Notes: generated by a model from the letters alone, not told the origin. Shown: positions 1-13,617, counted from the stretch's first letter. The stretch: 64,000 nt of DNA from Bicyclus anynana (GCF_947172395.1 NC_069094.1:15118292-15182291); one strand, 5' to 3'. Translations and numbers: made by a program.

Positions 1-3000
1 TACCATTTCTTAAAAATTAATTTGAAAGATGGAATTTCGTTGTTTAAATCGAACATATACAAGGTGACAATTAAATATGTTGGAAATATTAATGAGACAC
101 CACTGTCTAGAGGTGTATTTAGAGGAAGCTATAGAGACGATAATGGAAAACTTCAGTGAGTAAAATAAAATTATTTATCAAACAATATGTATTAATAGGT
201 GTAAGCTCATGAAAGAGATTGTTCAGGGAAATCTACTGTCATAATTGCTACGGCTGCCAGAAATGCAGTTTGATTTGGATTGAAGGTAATGGTGAAACTA
301 AACTTATGCATTAGATTGAGGGTTAAAGGCTATCGTATTATAGTACGTGTTTGAAATATGTGCTGTGATTTCTAGTTTAATATATTGTAACGTATCTGCT
401 TGTTTCCATATTTTTACTTATATATTTAGATCTAACTTAGTTATAAGATAAGATAAGCATATATATCACTAGGCTAGATCTACATCGACCTTAAGCTTAC
501 TCGTAACTCGGAAAGAAAAATTAATTTGGTACATCTTGATTAAATAAATTAATGTTCTTTCAGTTGGTACGCAGGATCGCACTTACAGCCTACAAACTCA
601 AGGCAAGCCTTCCCTTGCTTTGATGAGCCTGGATTCAAATCGACGTTTGATATTATAATCAACCGTCCAGCACATTTCACTGACACATTTTCAAATATGA
701 GGATTAAAAGCAATCCAACGTAAGATTTTAAGATTAACTTAATTTGTTTAAAAATTACATTAATTATTTAGTGCGATGAGCTTTATTTGTAAATATTAAA
801 TTTTTTTATTTCTTCTTAAGAATTTTAGTAAACTTAGTGTAAATAAGCTACATATTCATATTTTTTGAAATTTGGTTGTCTATTTGTTTGTGTTTCTTAT
901 TTTCAGGGTAGGAGATCGTGTTAGAGAAGTTTTTCATACTACACCTAGAATGTCTGCATATTTGGTAACTTTCCACATCAGTGAGGAATTTAAAGTGATT
1001 GCTGATAATGACAACTATAACGCATCATACCGTATCATTGCTCGACCAAATGCAGATGATCAAGGAGGTTATGCATTGCAAGTTGGCCCGCCTTTGACGA
1101 AGTGGCTACAAGAATATTTTGGTATTGACTACTATAAAATGGCTGAAAATATGAAAAACGATCAAATTGCATCTCCTGATTGGGCATCTGGTGCAACAGA
1201 AAATTGGGGTCTTGTTTCTTATAGGTAACAATTTTTGTGGTTAAAATTGTCAGATTGAAGTAAATAAAAACGAAACTAAGACTAAAGTTTTCTAAGAGAT
1301 TAAAAAAATAAAAAATAAAAATCACTAAACTTGCATGGCTTAAAAGAAGTTGTTATGCAAAACATTCTATTAATGCTATAAAATTTCCGTTTCAGAGAAT
1401 TGCGTCTTCTTTACAAGGAAGGAGAAACGAATGCTCTGGATAAAATGAATATTGGAACAATAACAGCTCACGAGCTTGCTCACAAATGGTTCGGTAACCT
1501 TATCACCTGCAGATGGTGGGATAACGTGTGGATTAATGAAGGCTTCGCCAGCTACTTCGAGTACTTTGCTATGGCTGGTGTAAGTAAATTTGTAACTATG
1601 TTTATTTCTTTTATTTTTATTATTTACAAATTAACCCTTGAGTACAATCTCACCTGATAAATGATGATCTAAGGGTGAAGCGGTCTAACTTGTTAGGAGG
1701 AAACTGAAATCTAAACCCTTTTCGGTTTCTACACGACCGGATCGCTAAATCGCTTGGCGGTACGTCTTTGCTGGTAGGGTGGTAACTAGCCACGGTTGAA
1801 GCTTCCCACCGGACGTGGACTAATTAAGAAAGACTTTATCGGACCGAATCAAACCCAGGACCTCCGAGGCCATAAGTGTAATGTTTCATAGTTCTTTTAT
1901 TAATAATCTTGTAACATATCTTGCCTGCCGTTTATGGTATTACATTTTACAGATTGTTATCTAGTTTAGATTATTATCTATCGTAAACGATTTTATATTT
2001 TATGCTATACGGTATTTTGCCAATATTTAAAAAGTTGATAATAATTATGTGAGTTTCAATTGGATTTATTTGTAGAATAATATAGTAATAGTCTTCGTAC
2101 AACGCTTACGAGTATAGCCATACCTATATCTACTTAATCCGGGTCTGTTGCAAAATCCGTTCTTTGCGGGCACTTACTAACTATATACTACCTCCCTGTA
2201 AAATTTCATGTTTGTACGTCAAGTGGTTTTCTAGATTATGTGATGAGTGACCTTTCGCATTTATATTTCGAAATTTTGAGACGAGTAACTTTGTAACAAG
2301 TTTAATTTAATTTCATATTGTTTTTTTTTTAAACAGATTGATAAATCTACAGAGTTAGACAGTCAATTCAACATCTTAGCTTTACAAGGTGCGCTGTCTA
2401 CTGATTCATCTGCCTCTACAAGAGCCTTAGAGCACACTGTAAACTCCCCAGCACAAGTGACTGGACACTTTACTGGAATTAGCTACACCAAAGGCGCTTC
2501 TTTCCTTCTTATGTTGAAACATTTTGTTGGAGAAGCTACGTTTAAAAAAGCCTTGAATTATTTCCTGTTAGATAGGTATGTTGCATTTTTAATACAATAA
2601 CTTTATTTTAAATCTAGCTTTATAATAACCATTTATTGTTTACAAAGTGTAATTCCTTCCTTTAATTTTTTTTTATATTGATATAGACCAGATTTTTGTC
2701 TGCAGTAGTTCCAGGTTATTAGTATCATGTCTAGTTTAATGAATATTAGATTTTATGGAACATACAAAATTATGAACGTTAATGTTATTATCCACATTAT
2801 ATTTAAGACTTATTTTAATTATATTTATTTATTTATTATGATATTTTTATTGTGTGCAGTGTCTCCTTTCAAAGTTTGACTATCAAAACAGGAGCTGTTT
2901 AAAATTTATAGATAGTTTACTGTTTACTTAACTTTCACAACTATTTTCACTTAATGATTCTCTTTCTGAATGTAGAATAAATATTTAATTTAATAATGGT

Positions 3001-6000
3001 TCCTAACGTTTAGTATAAATGTTTATATTTTCCAGGGCATACGAGCACGCCGTCCCATCACACTTATTCAGTTCATTTGCCAAAGCAGTGCAAGAAGACA
3101 ATGCTATAAATAGTTTTCTAAATATAGCTGAAATAATGCGTTATTGGGTCGAGCAGCCTGGATACCCGGTGATCAATGTCAATGTTAACACGGATACTGG
3201 CTTAATGACTGTGACTCAGGTACATAACTTATTAACTTATTTATGTAAAGGAAGGCATCTTAAGCCTGTTTTCTTTAAGTAGTCGTTATAGACATCAGTG
3301 CCGTAAATAGCCTTTCCACGCCCTGTGCGAGCTCCCATAACTGCGCCCTATTTATGTAGACCCTTTGCCTATCATACCACCCACTGCGTCTCGTTCACTA
3401 AAATTCAAACGCAGGTTCACTCTGCAAATGCGTTGCCCATTCTGATGCTTAATTCTGTCTATTCTTGCGCCCCTGAGAGTCTACGCCCTGTGATGGGCAC
3501 CGCCCTCTTTACGCCACTGGTAGACATACCTACCACATACAAGAGTGACCAAGTTAGGCTTTTGTTCATTACACCCCTACAAAATTTTTACTCGCCCCGA
3601 TTTCAATGCAGCGTGTATCTCTAGAGATTAGAGGAATGCTAAATTCATAGTAATCAATGAAATCCAGGGCAGCATTTAATATACAAATTACTGAATTTTC
3701 GTGAAACTTTGGTCATTGTTGATATAATTTATCTTTGTGAATTAATAATATACTAATAATAATAATTTAGTTTCGCAAATTATACTACAAATTGATGGCA
3801 AATTTTAATTTATCGTATATTTTAGGAGCGCTTTTTCATAAGCTCGTCAGCTAATCAGACCGGACAAGTGTGGCCACTGCCCCTTACTTACACAACTGGC
3901 AGAGACATTAACTGGGATAATCTCAAATCAAGCATCGTTATGACTAAAGACTCAATTCAAATACAAAAACCACCAGGACATGAATGGGTTATATTTAACG
4001 TTCAGCAGAAAGGTTGGAAATTTACTTGCTATTTAATGTCATCACCGTTATCAGCATAACCATACTTATAATCTTTATCACCTTGTTCATGATCATCATC
4101 GACATGCAAGCTAATTTACTAAATTTGACGTATAAACTTGATATTATGCCAAATTAAGATTCTATACTACTATACTAACATATAGTAATATCCGGTGCCT
4201 ACTGAAAACCCTTCGTGGATATTATACAGTGGCTAGATGACATTTCTCAGTTGATTTGATATTTATTTTAATTCGTCGTTAATAAAGACTAAATTAGGGA
4301 TTTTCTATAATATAAAAATGAATCGCAAAATGCGTTGGTAAGCGCATAAATCAACAACGCCTGAACCAATTTGGCCATTTCTTTTTTTTTAATGTTCGTT
4401 GAAGTTTTAGGATGCTTTTAACAGCGAGAAAAATTTAAAAAGACTAAAAATAAAATTTATACTCCCATACAAACGATTCGTAATACTTGGAATTTTAATA
4501 TGTATTGGGTAGGGGTAGGGTAGGGGTAGGGTAGACATAGGGTAGGCGTAGGGTAGACGTAGGGTAGACGTAGTGTAGACTAAGGATAGGTGTAGGGTAG
4601 GTAAGGGTTTGGAAGAAGTGCATAATAGTCAAAGCGAAGCTTTACCGGGTCCGCCAGTACTAAATAAATTAAAGGGAAATCAGGCCAGCTGATCAAAGTT
4701 GTGGTTTACTGGAGTAATTATTTATTTTATTTTTCCTTAGGCTTTTACCGAGTAAACTACGATTCTCATACTTGGGAAATGAACGCTGATGCACTTAAGA
4801 GTTCTTCAAAAACGCCTATTCACAGATTGAACAAAGCACAGGTATTAACATTAAATAGATACAATATAAAGTTTGATTAACAGAGATGTCATATTTTCTT
4901 CTTCTTTCTTCTCTTTCCAGATAGTCGATGATGTGTTTGCGTTAATGAGGTCTGGTCGCCTCAGTTGGCAACTTGGCTTTAAAGTCCTTGACTTTTTGAA
5001 AGAGGATACAGACTACTACTCCTGGTATCCAGCTATTTCTGGATTCAGCTGGATTAGAAATCGGTTTTTGCATTTACCAGAAACTTTGAAGGCGTTCGAT
5101 GTAAGTTTTTTTTTTTCACTTGACCCAATATAAATATAATTCTTATATTATAAATCTGAATGTCAATTTGTTTGTTTATTTGTTACGCTTTTACGCCTGA
5201 ACTTCAAAATCGATTTTAAAAATTCTTTCTTTAATGGAAATCCGCGAGGCGTGAAAGTGTATCAAACAAACAAACTCACACTCGCATGTTTAATATTAGT
5301 ATATGGGCAGTATAATACTCTAAAAACCTGTTTATTATTTTGAAATTCATAATTGGGTTGTGCAATAATTATTTTGAGACTTAAAAACTGTTTAACAGGA
5401 AATTCTGTTCGAGTTCCTTAAAGCTGTCATCGATGACGTAGGTTTCGATGTGAAAGATGATGAACCTTTGACAAGAACACTGCACAGGTTCTACCTGCTG
5501 TCATTCGCTTGCAGCATCGGCCACCTAGCATGTATTCGCGATTCCGTCACCAAATACAAGGCGTTGATGACTAGTGGAACAAGGTAAATTATAGAAATAA
5601 TTACAGTGAGCTCAGTGAAAGAACCAATGGCAAAATATATGAGCAAGGGGGAGAAAGGAAGACCTACTGGACACTTAATTATAATACAACATATATTCGG
5701 CTCACAGCACAAATCTTCTCGCATAATAAGAGCGTATACACTAATAGTCCACCACAGCCTTTTTCACTAGAGGTTTTCCTCACGATGTTTCTCCTTCACC
5801 GTTTGAGACACGTGATATTTAATTTCTTAAAATGCATATAACTGAAAGGTTGGAGGTACATGCTTCAGACCGCATTAGAACCTTCACCCTCCGAATGGAA
5901 AGCAGAGGTCATATCCACTGATCTATCAGGGACTCATAGCCATTGTATCAACTGCTTCGTTGTTCCAGTTTCTATGTGGTTTCAGAGAACGGGGTTCTGG

Positions 6001-9000
6001 GTTAGAATCCTTCGTCGGGATATTTGAGATTCTGAGATTTTCTGGATTTTAATAAATTTTTAGTCAATATTCTCAGCCTGGAGTTGGGAAGTTGGTGGTG
6101 TTACAACCCCGTCTCTTCATGAGTACGCTAAGACGGTAGTGATTTTCGAAGGCTTGGTCAATTTCCTATCATATCGAAATTGCAGTTACTTTACTCTATT
6201 TGATTACACTTTGATATTTAGTTTGCCAATGGTTTGTGAACACGCAATATCGAAACCCTAAAGGAAATTATTACTTACATTCAATGTGTTTGTGAATTAT
6301 TATAAATTGTGATCAACGAAATCATTATTTGTACAAAAACATTATGAGTAAAGTACTCTACTCATTATCATTTTACAACAACAATTATAAGCAACCATCT
6401 TTTCTTGGCTTACCTATCCTCTTTTGTTACAGTTTTAATAAATTAATGTTGTCAAAAGTCACCTTTATTCATCGACGAAAAGTTTGTAACTTACAAATGC
6501 CTTTAATACCTGTATAAATAATCATTTAAGTGAATCTAGTCTACACCTAATACTTTTTATACGTAGAAGTAAAGTTTGTGGTATTGTAGTAATCTTTGTT
6601 TCTACTGAACCGATTTCGAAAATTTTTTATCCACTAAAAACGTTTTTATGAGTGTCATAGGCTATATTTTATTTCCGTATTGTCACGAGAACGGGAGCTA
6701 CGCGGGTGAAACTGGGACGTCGGCTAGTCATCGGTAATAATAATCATTAAATACAATTAATTAGAGTAAAATGTATGATAACACAACAGATTGTGTAATA
6801 CATAACTCTATAAGTGTCGACGTAATAGATTAATTAAGAGTTTTATTTTTTATTTACAAATAGTTTTTCTACGTATGCACACACTATCTTCGAGTAAATC
6901 TCGAGAACCTGTTCATTATTTATTGTTGTTTTCTTGTAGTATAAAAGCCTGTCATAGTTAGACATTCCTCATTCTATAAAGGTTGAAAGTATGTCAACAT
7001 GCTCCTACCGAAGGTATGGTAGCCAATTATTATGGATGCCTTCGTAATTTCATCACTGGGTGCATGCATTATTCTGATTGACGTTTGGCAGTCATGTGTA
7101 GGAAACTCCTCTTATCCGGTTTTTAATTTTTTCAACCTCTGTGTATGTTAACTTGGTCCGCTCTTTGATATTATCTATTCACTTTCTTCGCTGTCTTCCT
7201 GGGGTACGTTTTTCAAGTATCTTACCGTCTAGGATTAAATGAAACTTATAGAAGGATCCGTTTAGCAGATGTCCGAAAAATGCAGTTTTTCTTCTCATGA
7301 TGATTTGGGCTCAATGGGCTCTTTTTAGAACTTGAGCATACGAGACAAAGTGTTTTCAGGAAATTTTAAACATTTTCTTCAACACCTACATCTCAAAAGC
7401 TATCAAGCATCGTCAACTATTTTTAATACCCGTGTGAAATACCAGTATAGATCAATTAAAAGTCTGTAGCGTATATAGGTATACTGTGTTTTGAAACTGC
7501 TACCTTCAAAGCCAGACTGCGAACTCCATTATTATTGGCTATTGTGCTTACGGTAGGAACACTAACACTCAGCCTTCATAAATTCAAAGTCAAAGTTAAA
7601 GTCAAAATTCAATTATTTTATTTAATAAGGCATAGTTTACAAGTACTTTCGAAAAGTCAGGTATTAATATAATAGTTATAATAATTGCATGAAAATTTAA
7701 AATAAAAGTTACGAGGGTTCCATATTATATGAAGTAAGTCTGGCTAATGTAGGCTCTGGTTGTATTACGGTATTCACATAATACGATGACGCTTCATATT
7801 AATGGCCGATAGTACTCACTTGAAATCTTATAATAAAATGTCATAGTCCGAGTAGAAGGATCGGTTATTGTAACGTTTATTCATCTTTCAAGTAGAAGTG
7901 CTTAATTAGATTCTATATCGTTATCATAATATTAAACATGTACATTGTACAGACATTTTTTTTTTTTTATTGAGAAAGAATACAATAGGGAACTTAAGCT
8001 AACTTATCCTAATAACTATACAAATCATGCCCACGTGGAATGGTGGCAAGAATACTGGCTGCATTTCCGCGCATTACAGACATGAATTATTTGTGTCATT
8101 CACTATTATCAACATATTTTATTGGCTCATATAGTCCACCAGTTTTGGCATTAAATTATTTTCACTTTATCAAAGTTATTAATGAAATCATTAATAAGAA
8201 AGAAAAGGTTCTTTAGACTTTATAAAAAAGAAAATTTGGAAACTAAACATATTTTTTTTTTTTTTTTTATTTAGTCTCTCAATTATTCCTGCAATCTGTC
8301 GTGAGACATTACATTACAAACATAAATTAGGTATAGTTTTTTTATACACACCTCTTGTGATTTATAAATTAAATCATTAATAAGAAAGAAAAGGTTCTCT
8401 TAGACTTTATAAAAAAAAATTAAAAACTAAACATAAATTAGGTATAGGTTTTTTATACACACTCTTGTGATTCATTTCTGACACGCACTTTTATTCCACT
8501 CTTTGTAGTAATATATTTAGATTCTAATATTTTATTTAAAATTTTCTCTGTCTTACTTCGTTTCACCACAAAAAAAAACTACAATTCAAGTGGGAAACTT
8601 GATTTATTTTTTTTATTTTGACCATCCTACATATAGGACAGTAGGCTTATCTAGGTTAACAGTACTAACTTAGGCACCTGTTGGTACCTGAAACTTCTTA
8701 GATGAAAGAAGCTCAGTATGTCATAGCCTGATCCAGGTATTGAACCCAGGACCTCGGAACCGAGGTCATATAGATTAGCCAACTCTGCCATAAAAAAAGA
8801 TATGGTAAATATTCTTCTAGCCTAATAATGGTGGAGTGATTTCAATGAATCCTTTATTTTCAGTGTCAACCCTAATCTCAGAAGGCATGTGTTCTGCCAG
8901 GGAGTCCTCAACGGAGGTTTCGCGGAGTGGCAGTTCCTCCAACAGAGGAGACTAAAGTCCAACAACCAAGCTGACCAAGTGGCCATGTTACGGTCGCTTG

Positions 9001-11780
9001 GATGCACAACTAATGCACAGGCTGTACAGGCGTACGTAATAAATTTTATTTAATTCTTAATAATAATTTAATTCTCATTATTGTATTTTTAAATATTAAA
9101 AACTGTTTAGTTAAGAATTTAAACAGTCGTTAGGGTTATTTATATTAATTTATTATGAAACAACCCCTCTCTCAACGCGCGCTGAGAGCGGCAGCAACGT
9201 TGAGTCCAAAGATTACAGTGTATTATTGGTTGAGACTCTCTAAGTGAAGAGAGTACCCCGACGTTGTATCTCGTGAGCTTATAGCTCTATATTTCATAAT
9301 AAATTAATATGTTTAGTTAACTTAAGTATAGGAAATAATACAAACCAGGCTATTTTTTTATTTTCCTTTAAGTTACTATGGTATCTACCTGTTATATACC
9401 TACCTAGTCAGTTATTTATATTGCAATAAATGTTATTTTGTACATATTTAAAGTTTTTTTACGGGATGTGTTAAACATTTTCTTTTAAACTAGAGACGCC
9501 CGCAACTTCGTCCGTGAGGAAATCTGATTTTCACAAATCCTGCGGCAACCATGGTTTAGTTCGGAATAAAACTAGTGTAATGTTTATGGAAAAAATATAT
9601 TCGTTCTATATATCAGAAAAAAAACTAACCAGTAACAAACTTTCGCGTTTATAACATTATTTAATTTTAGATAATATATTAAATTGTTCCACTATCATAC
9701 AATCAGTTGCCTCAACATGTATTCAAAGATTAGGTGTACTTGAACAATAACAATTGACACAATATCTTTTTTAGGTACCTCGAAATGATCCTTAGCGACG
9801 ATCTCAAGGCTCAAGATAGTGTCAACGCCTTTACTTTCCTCTACATCGGCAGTAGAAGTAACACAAAACCTGCGTTGGAATTCATCAAGAATAGACTAGA
9901 AGATGTCAGAAGAAAGTGAGTCATTCTTTAATATCACTAATATTTTTTTACAGAAAAGGCAAAGGTTTTAGATCGTACAGCCTCTCCTACAGTGTATTCA
10001 TATGTCAGTCAGTCCAGTCATGTCATATTTTAGTAAGAAAAACCAAAACTTTTTTTAAGTCCACCGAGAAAATCGAAATAATCACAACACTTGCTCAAAC
10101 TCTTAAAACTGTAAAATGCAGCAAATCAATGAATATGAAACGAGAGCTACATGTTGTGTTTCTTACTTACTTAACTTTACCGTCAAACTACATACGTTTT
10201 TTTTTGTAATATTTTTCTCAACTTAATATTTTTTTTCAGAGTCGTCCTCCCAGCTTGGTTTGACAGTGTTTTGAGTAATTTAGCTAGTTACGCACCGGAA
10301 GAAGTTCTTAAAGATGTAAGTTCACTTTATATATTCTTAAAGGCACAATTATCCGCCCTCTTTAATATGGCGCGAGTATATTAAAGTGCTCTCCAAAGCA
10401 CGGAGACTTTTTACCCTAATTAGTATACACTACAATGTTGACCTACATTATTAAATAATGATAATCTAAGTGAATAAAGGCACTCATTACGCTTAATTCA
10501 CAAGTACCGTGAAGGTATCTGTAGTGTAGCGCTAAATCCTTTTATCGATATAATTAGATCAATCCAGCGATAACATTACCATGGCTAATAAAATAACGTC
10601 GCAATTTTCCAACACTACGGCTTACTTGTAGATTTTAGTATTAACTTTATTATCTTCTATCTTAGAGTTAATGTTAAAGCAAACAATGTATATTGGTATA
10701 CATGGAGTCGTAATAAAATACCTAATTAATTTAAATGAGAACCATAAAAGGCCGCTGGACCCCAGTCAAGAAGTTCCTGGGGTGTTTTTTTTTTTAATTT
10801 TGTCTTCAATATCTGTTTTGATCAGTCATGCCATAGACATATATCGATTTTGAACGAAATCATAAAACTCAGGTTTGTAAATCTTTGAAGCTCTCAAAAA
10901 AACAAACTTTTAAATTAAAATCAACAAACGTCGTTATCATATCATAAAAAATAATATAGTAGCTATATTTAAAAAATGTATATACTTATACTATGTACTT
11001 ACCTATAAATTTGTATGTAACTCGCGGTGGGCGAGTCTGATTTGCACTTATCCAGTTTTTAAGCATATAAGATCGCATTCAATAAATAAAATCCTCATTA
11101 ACCGAAAATACATACAATAAAACCAAGTATTTGATTGCCTGTGGTCTCCACACTAGATTGATCTGTATCGTGGAGACCAGGCAGGATTTTCTTATGGTTT
11201 CCGCTGGAATAGAAATTAAAAATCATCATAAATCATCATCATTATCAACCCATATTCAGCTCACTGCTGAGCTCGAGTCTCTTTTCGAAAAGAGAGGGGT
11301 TAGGCCAATAGTCCACCACGCTGACCCAATGCGGATTGGCAGACTTTACACACGCTATAGAATTAAGAAAATTCTCTGTTATGCAGGTTTCCTCACGATG
11401 CTTTCCTTCACCGCTTGAGACACGTGATATTTAAATTCTTAAAATGCATGCAATGCATGAGGTGCATTCCCCGGATGCACACCCTTCGAAATTGGAGGCA
11501 AAGGTCCACTGGGCTATCACGGCTCGCTTAAAAATACATATTACGAAAAAAAAGTAAAATTAAATACAATTATTATTTCCAGATGGAACAATGGCTCTCT
11601 GACGAGTCTATACTAGGAAGGCAAGTCGGTCTGAGTGCTATAGCCAGTGCCAGAAGCAACATGAAGTGGGGCAGCGACCAAGCTGAGACCATTCTGAAGG
11701 CAACCAGAGGTTCTGCAGTCACTGCTTCCGCTTCTGTATTGTTGTTACTTGTTTCTTCTCTAGCTTTGTTGTTTAGATAA
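1..11780 (+). CDS. APN gene A: M1 aminopeptidase N, GPI-anchored (5' end outside window)
   Basis: Zinc metallopeptidase that removes N-terminal residues from peptides; lepidopteran relatives sit on the midgut brush border. Coding exons: 1-155 (partial), 564-719, 907-1224, 1396-1579, 2337-2575, 3036-3219, 3826-4012, 4741-4841, 4921-5100, 5399-5583, 8864-9031, 9775-9915, 10240-10315, 11583-11780. All join in frame to 823 visible codons plus TAA. Visible residues: PCFDEP in the second exon; GATEN at 199-203 where the family has GAMEN; HELAH at 235-239 with the third zinc ligand Glu258 (HExxH-x18-E); catalytic Tyr321 in ISYTKGAS; RVNYD opening the helical C-terminal domain; hydrophobic C-terminal tail after a small-residue stretch, typical of GPI signals. 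About 100 codons including the signal peptide lie upstream, judging from gene B. The motifs predict an active enzyme. Not assigned to a numbered APN class. Confidence 0.93.
907..1224 (+). CDS. Gene A exon with exopeptidase motif GATEN
   Basis: Third visible coding exon of gene A, AG acceptor at 905-906 and GT donor at 1225. It holds GATENWG at 1190-1210, the M1 exopeptidase motif (usual GAMENWG). The Glu that binds the substrate amino group is kept; only Met is changed to Thr. Confidence 0.93.
1396..1579 (+). CDS. Gene A exon with zinc site HELAH-x18-E
   Basis: Fourth visible coding exon of gene A, donor GTAAGT at 1580. HELAH followed by 18 residues and the Glu of WINEG gives the complete gluzincin zinc site. 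Confidence 0.95.
1622..1882 (-). repeat. tRNA-derived SINE, family 2
   Basis: Minus-orientation copy in gene A intron. It shares the TTTCGGTTTCTACACGAC and CGCTTGGCGGTACG blocks and the B-box end with the copies at 28264, 37181 and others. Decayed. Confidence 0.75.
4505..4612 (+). repeat. GGGTAG minisatellite
   Basis: About 17 imperfect tandem GGGTAG / GGGTAGACGTA units in gene A intron. Telomere-like in look but not the insect TTAGG repeat. Confidence 0.8.
5740..5945 (-). repeat. tRNA-derived SINE, family 1, truncated
   Basis: Head-proximal two thirds only, in the 3.3-kb intron of gene A. Confidence 0.65.
5945..6170 (+). repeat. Third tRNA-like SINE family, fragment
   Basis: Shares AATAAATTTTTAGTCAATAT, CAGCCTGGAGTTGGGAAGTTG and GTTACAAC-type blocks with pieces at 39095-39420 (+), 25690-25862 (-) and about 15215-15370 (+). 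Gene A intron. Confidence 0.5.
7580..7730. repeat. Interspersed repeat fragment, shared with 62237-62565 and 48033-48185
   Basis: Shares CAAAGT..., TTTACAAGTACTTTCGAAAAG and ACGAGGGTTCCA-type blocks with the pieces at 48033-48185 and 62237-62300. Nature unknown. The rest of the 5584-8863 intron shows only AT-rich DNA and the fragments listed. Confidence 0.4.
8184..8475 (+). repeat. Diverged tandem duplication
   Basis: TAATAAGAAAGAAAAGGTTC and AACATAAATTAGGTATAG blocks each occur twice, about 110-190 bp apart. Gene A long intron. Confidence 0.65.
11228..11524 (-). repeat. tRNA-derived SINE, family 1
   Basis: Minus copy in the last intron of gene A, about 60 bp before the terminal exon. Contains the GAATTAAGAAAATTCTCTG and TCCTCACGATG blocks. 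Confidence 0.8.
11583..11780 (+). CDS. Gene A terminal exon with GPI-anchor signal
   Basis: Acceptor AG at 11581-11582 and stop TAA at 11778-11780. The last 65 residues end in a Ser/Ala/Thr-rich segment, then a Leu/Val-rich stretch and LLFR at the end, as in GPI-anchored insect APNs. There is no cytoplasmic tail. Confidence 0.92.
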   Translation: MEQWLSDESILGRQVGLSAIASARSNMKWGSDQAETILKATRGSAVTASASVLLLLVSSLALLFR

Positions 11781-11811
11781 TGTTCCTATTATGAAATAGA
11801 ATATCCATACA

Positions 11812-12142
11812 TCCATACTAATATTATAAATGCGAAAGTATATATCTGTCTGTCTGTTACCTTTTCACGGCTAAACGGCTAATAAATGGGACTTAGGCAC
11901 AGAACGTAGGCAACTTTTTATCTCTAAAATAAAAAGAGAAGGGGGTGAAATAGGGGTTGAAATATTGTCCTTAATTTTTAGAGTAACAGTTTTAAAAATT
12001 TGTGCATTAATAATTAAGAATATACGAAAATACGAAATGTTATGTAATTCAAGAATTTTTAAAATTCAACCCCTAGGTTGAAAGGGGATGATGAAAGCTT
12101 GCACTAAATATTCGTAGACGAAGTCGCGGCCAGGCCGGCTAG
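11812..12142 (+). mobile_element. Helitron-like non-autonomous element in gene A 3' UTR
   Basis: Starts TCCATACTAATATTATAAA and ends GGCCGGCTAG before T, fitting Helitron 5' TC and 3' CTAG ends. It begins 31 bp after the gene A stop. Family placement is inferred from the ends. Confidence 0.6.
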
Positions 12143-12163
12143 TAGGTTTATATAATGTACCTT

Positions 12164-12298
12164 AAATAAAAGATATTGTGGTCACTCATTAAGCAATCAA
12201 GAAACTAAGTTATTGTTATTCCTTTAGGTTTATTATGTTATTTGTATCATTAGTGAAAATGTAAATAATATTTTTGTAAATAATAAATTTTTAAATAA
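12164..12298 (+). promoter_or_regulatory. Candidate poly(A) signals of gene A
   Basis: AATAAA hexamers lie in the 12164-12298 stretch, after a mobile element that sits 31 bp past the stop codon. No closer clean hexamer was seen, so the transcript probably reads through the element. Inferred; no transcript evidence. Confidence 0.4.
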
Positions 12299-12714
12299 AC
12301 CAATTTTTATATATTTTTTTTAATTTTATTACTTACAGTTGTGTCGTTGCTTGTTGTAGTGTATATGTAGATTTACAAAAAAAGGCCTTCATGAAAGAGA
12401 GAATGATTTGCAAACATACAATAGTTATATTGTATGTTTGCAAATCATCTGATCTGATCAAATAATCTGGCAAAGGCGTAGCGCTAAGCGATTTGGCGTT
12501 CCAGGATGAAGCCGCAGTCAAGAGGAGGTCGCTTACTCCGTGCAAATCGGACACGCCCTGCCTGAATTGGTTCTGCCAATTTCAAATATCTTCCTCCTCA
12601 GGGTAAAAAAAGGATGACGCCGCATAGAAACAACAGAACATAGGTATTTTGACCGTCAGAGCAATGGGTAGAATCACAGAACAGAAAGCGCTTCATCTAG
12701 TTCTATTCATACTC

Positions 12715-12990
12715 ATACTATTATGATCATTAACAGCCAATGGGCAAACACTGATGGACAAAGGCTTCTTGCATGGACTTCCAAACACAACGGTCTCGAG
12801 CCGCCAGCATCCAGCGGCTCCCTGCAACCTGCTTGTTTTTTTTTCCGTTTTGTCAATCGCTGAGCTATGTTAGTGACTTTGGTTTGTTTGCGCCTCCTGA
12901 GAGACTTTGAGCCTTCTCTTAAGGCTATGGGCCTAAACGACCAAGTCCGTAGGTCATCACTGGCAACATGCACTGTTTGAAGACTTTCGT
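12715..12990 (-). mobile_element. RTE-like LINE remnant
   Basis: Minus-strand translation retains TKVTNIAQRLTK, the counterpart of TKVTDIAQRVAK in the copy at 17925. Intergenic A-B spacer. Confidence 0.55.
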
Positions 12991-13617
12991 CTACAGGTAA
13001 CTATAAAAGACATAGGACATTGAACTTAAGACCGTCTGGATTTCAGCCAACCCATTAACCATCAAGGCTTCAAAGCCTCAGTCAAATATAATCGGCTCTC
13101 TATCTAGATAAATAAGTAGGTAAATATCTCTTCAACGAATAGTAATGATAAGGTAAATCTCGAGATGACTGTTATCTCAGAGAACATTGAAGTGTTGTAG
13201 CAAATACAGTTTGCAGAATAAATTGCCGTGGACTAGACATCAAGTAAGTAGTTTCACTTTATTCTAAATCCATAGACACTGATAGATGTGTCTATGGATA
13301 TTTTTTATAAATAAATAAAAAAAAATCTTAAATAGTACTTTGATCGTAGGTGTATCGTAATAACTTCTATTTAAAATTTAATTAATATAAATTTATTGTT
13401 ATTTTTATTGTAACCAGTGCCCTAATAATTGTAATACAAAAGAAGGTTGTAAATTAAATTAAATCAATCAATATTAAATAAAACTTTAATTTAACGGTGA
13501 GTGAGTTACAATATTACCTACTAGTATATTATTTAAGTAGAGTTTGGCTAGTGAAAGTAGAGACTGAAATCTTGACGTTACCTACATTTTGTTTTAAATT
13601 TGCCGGTCGATTTCACT

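Noticed and set aside
3325..3624. 99-codon open frame in a gene A intron
   Set aside because: Lies between two well-supported exons, has no recognisable domain, and its composition looks like repeat DNA.
11131..11418. 95-codon open frame
   Set aside because: Mostly a family 1 SINE read in one frame; not a gene.
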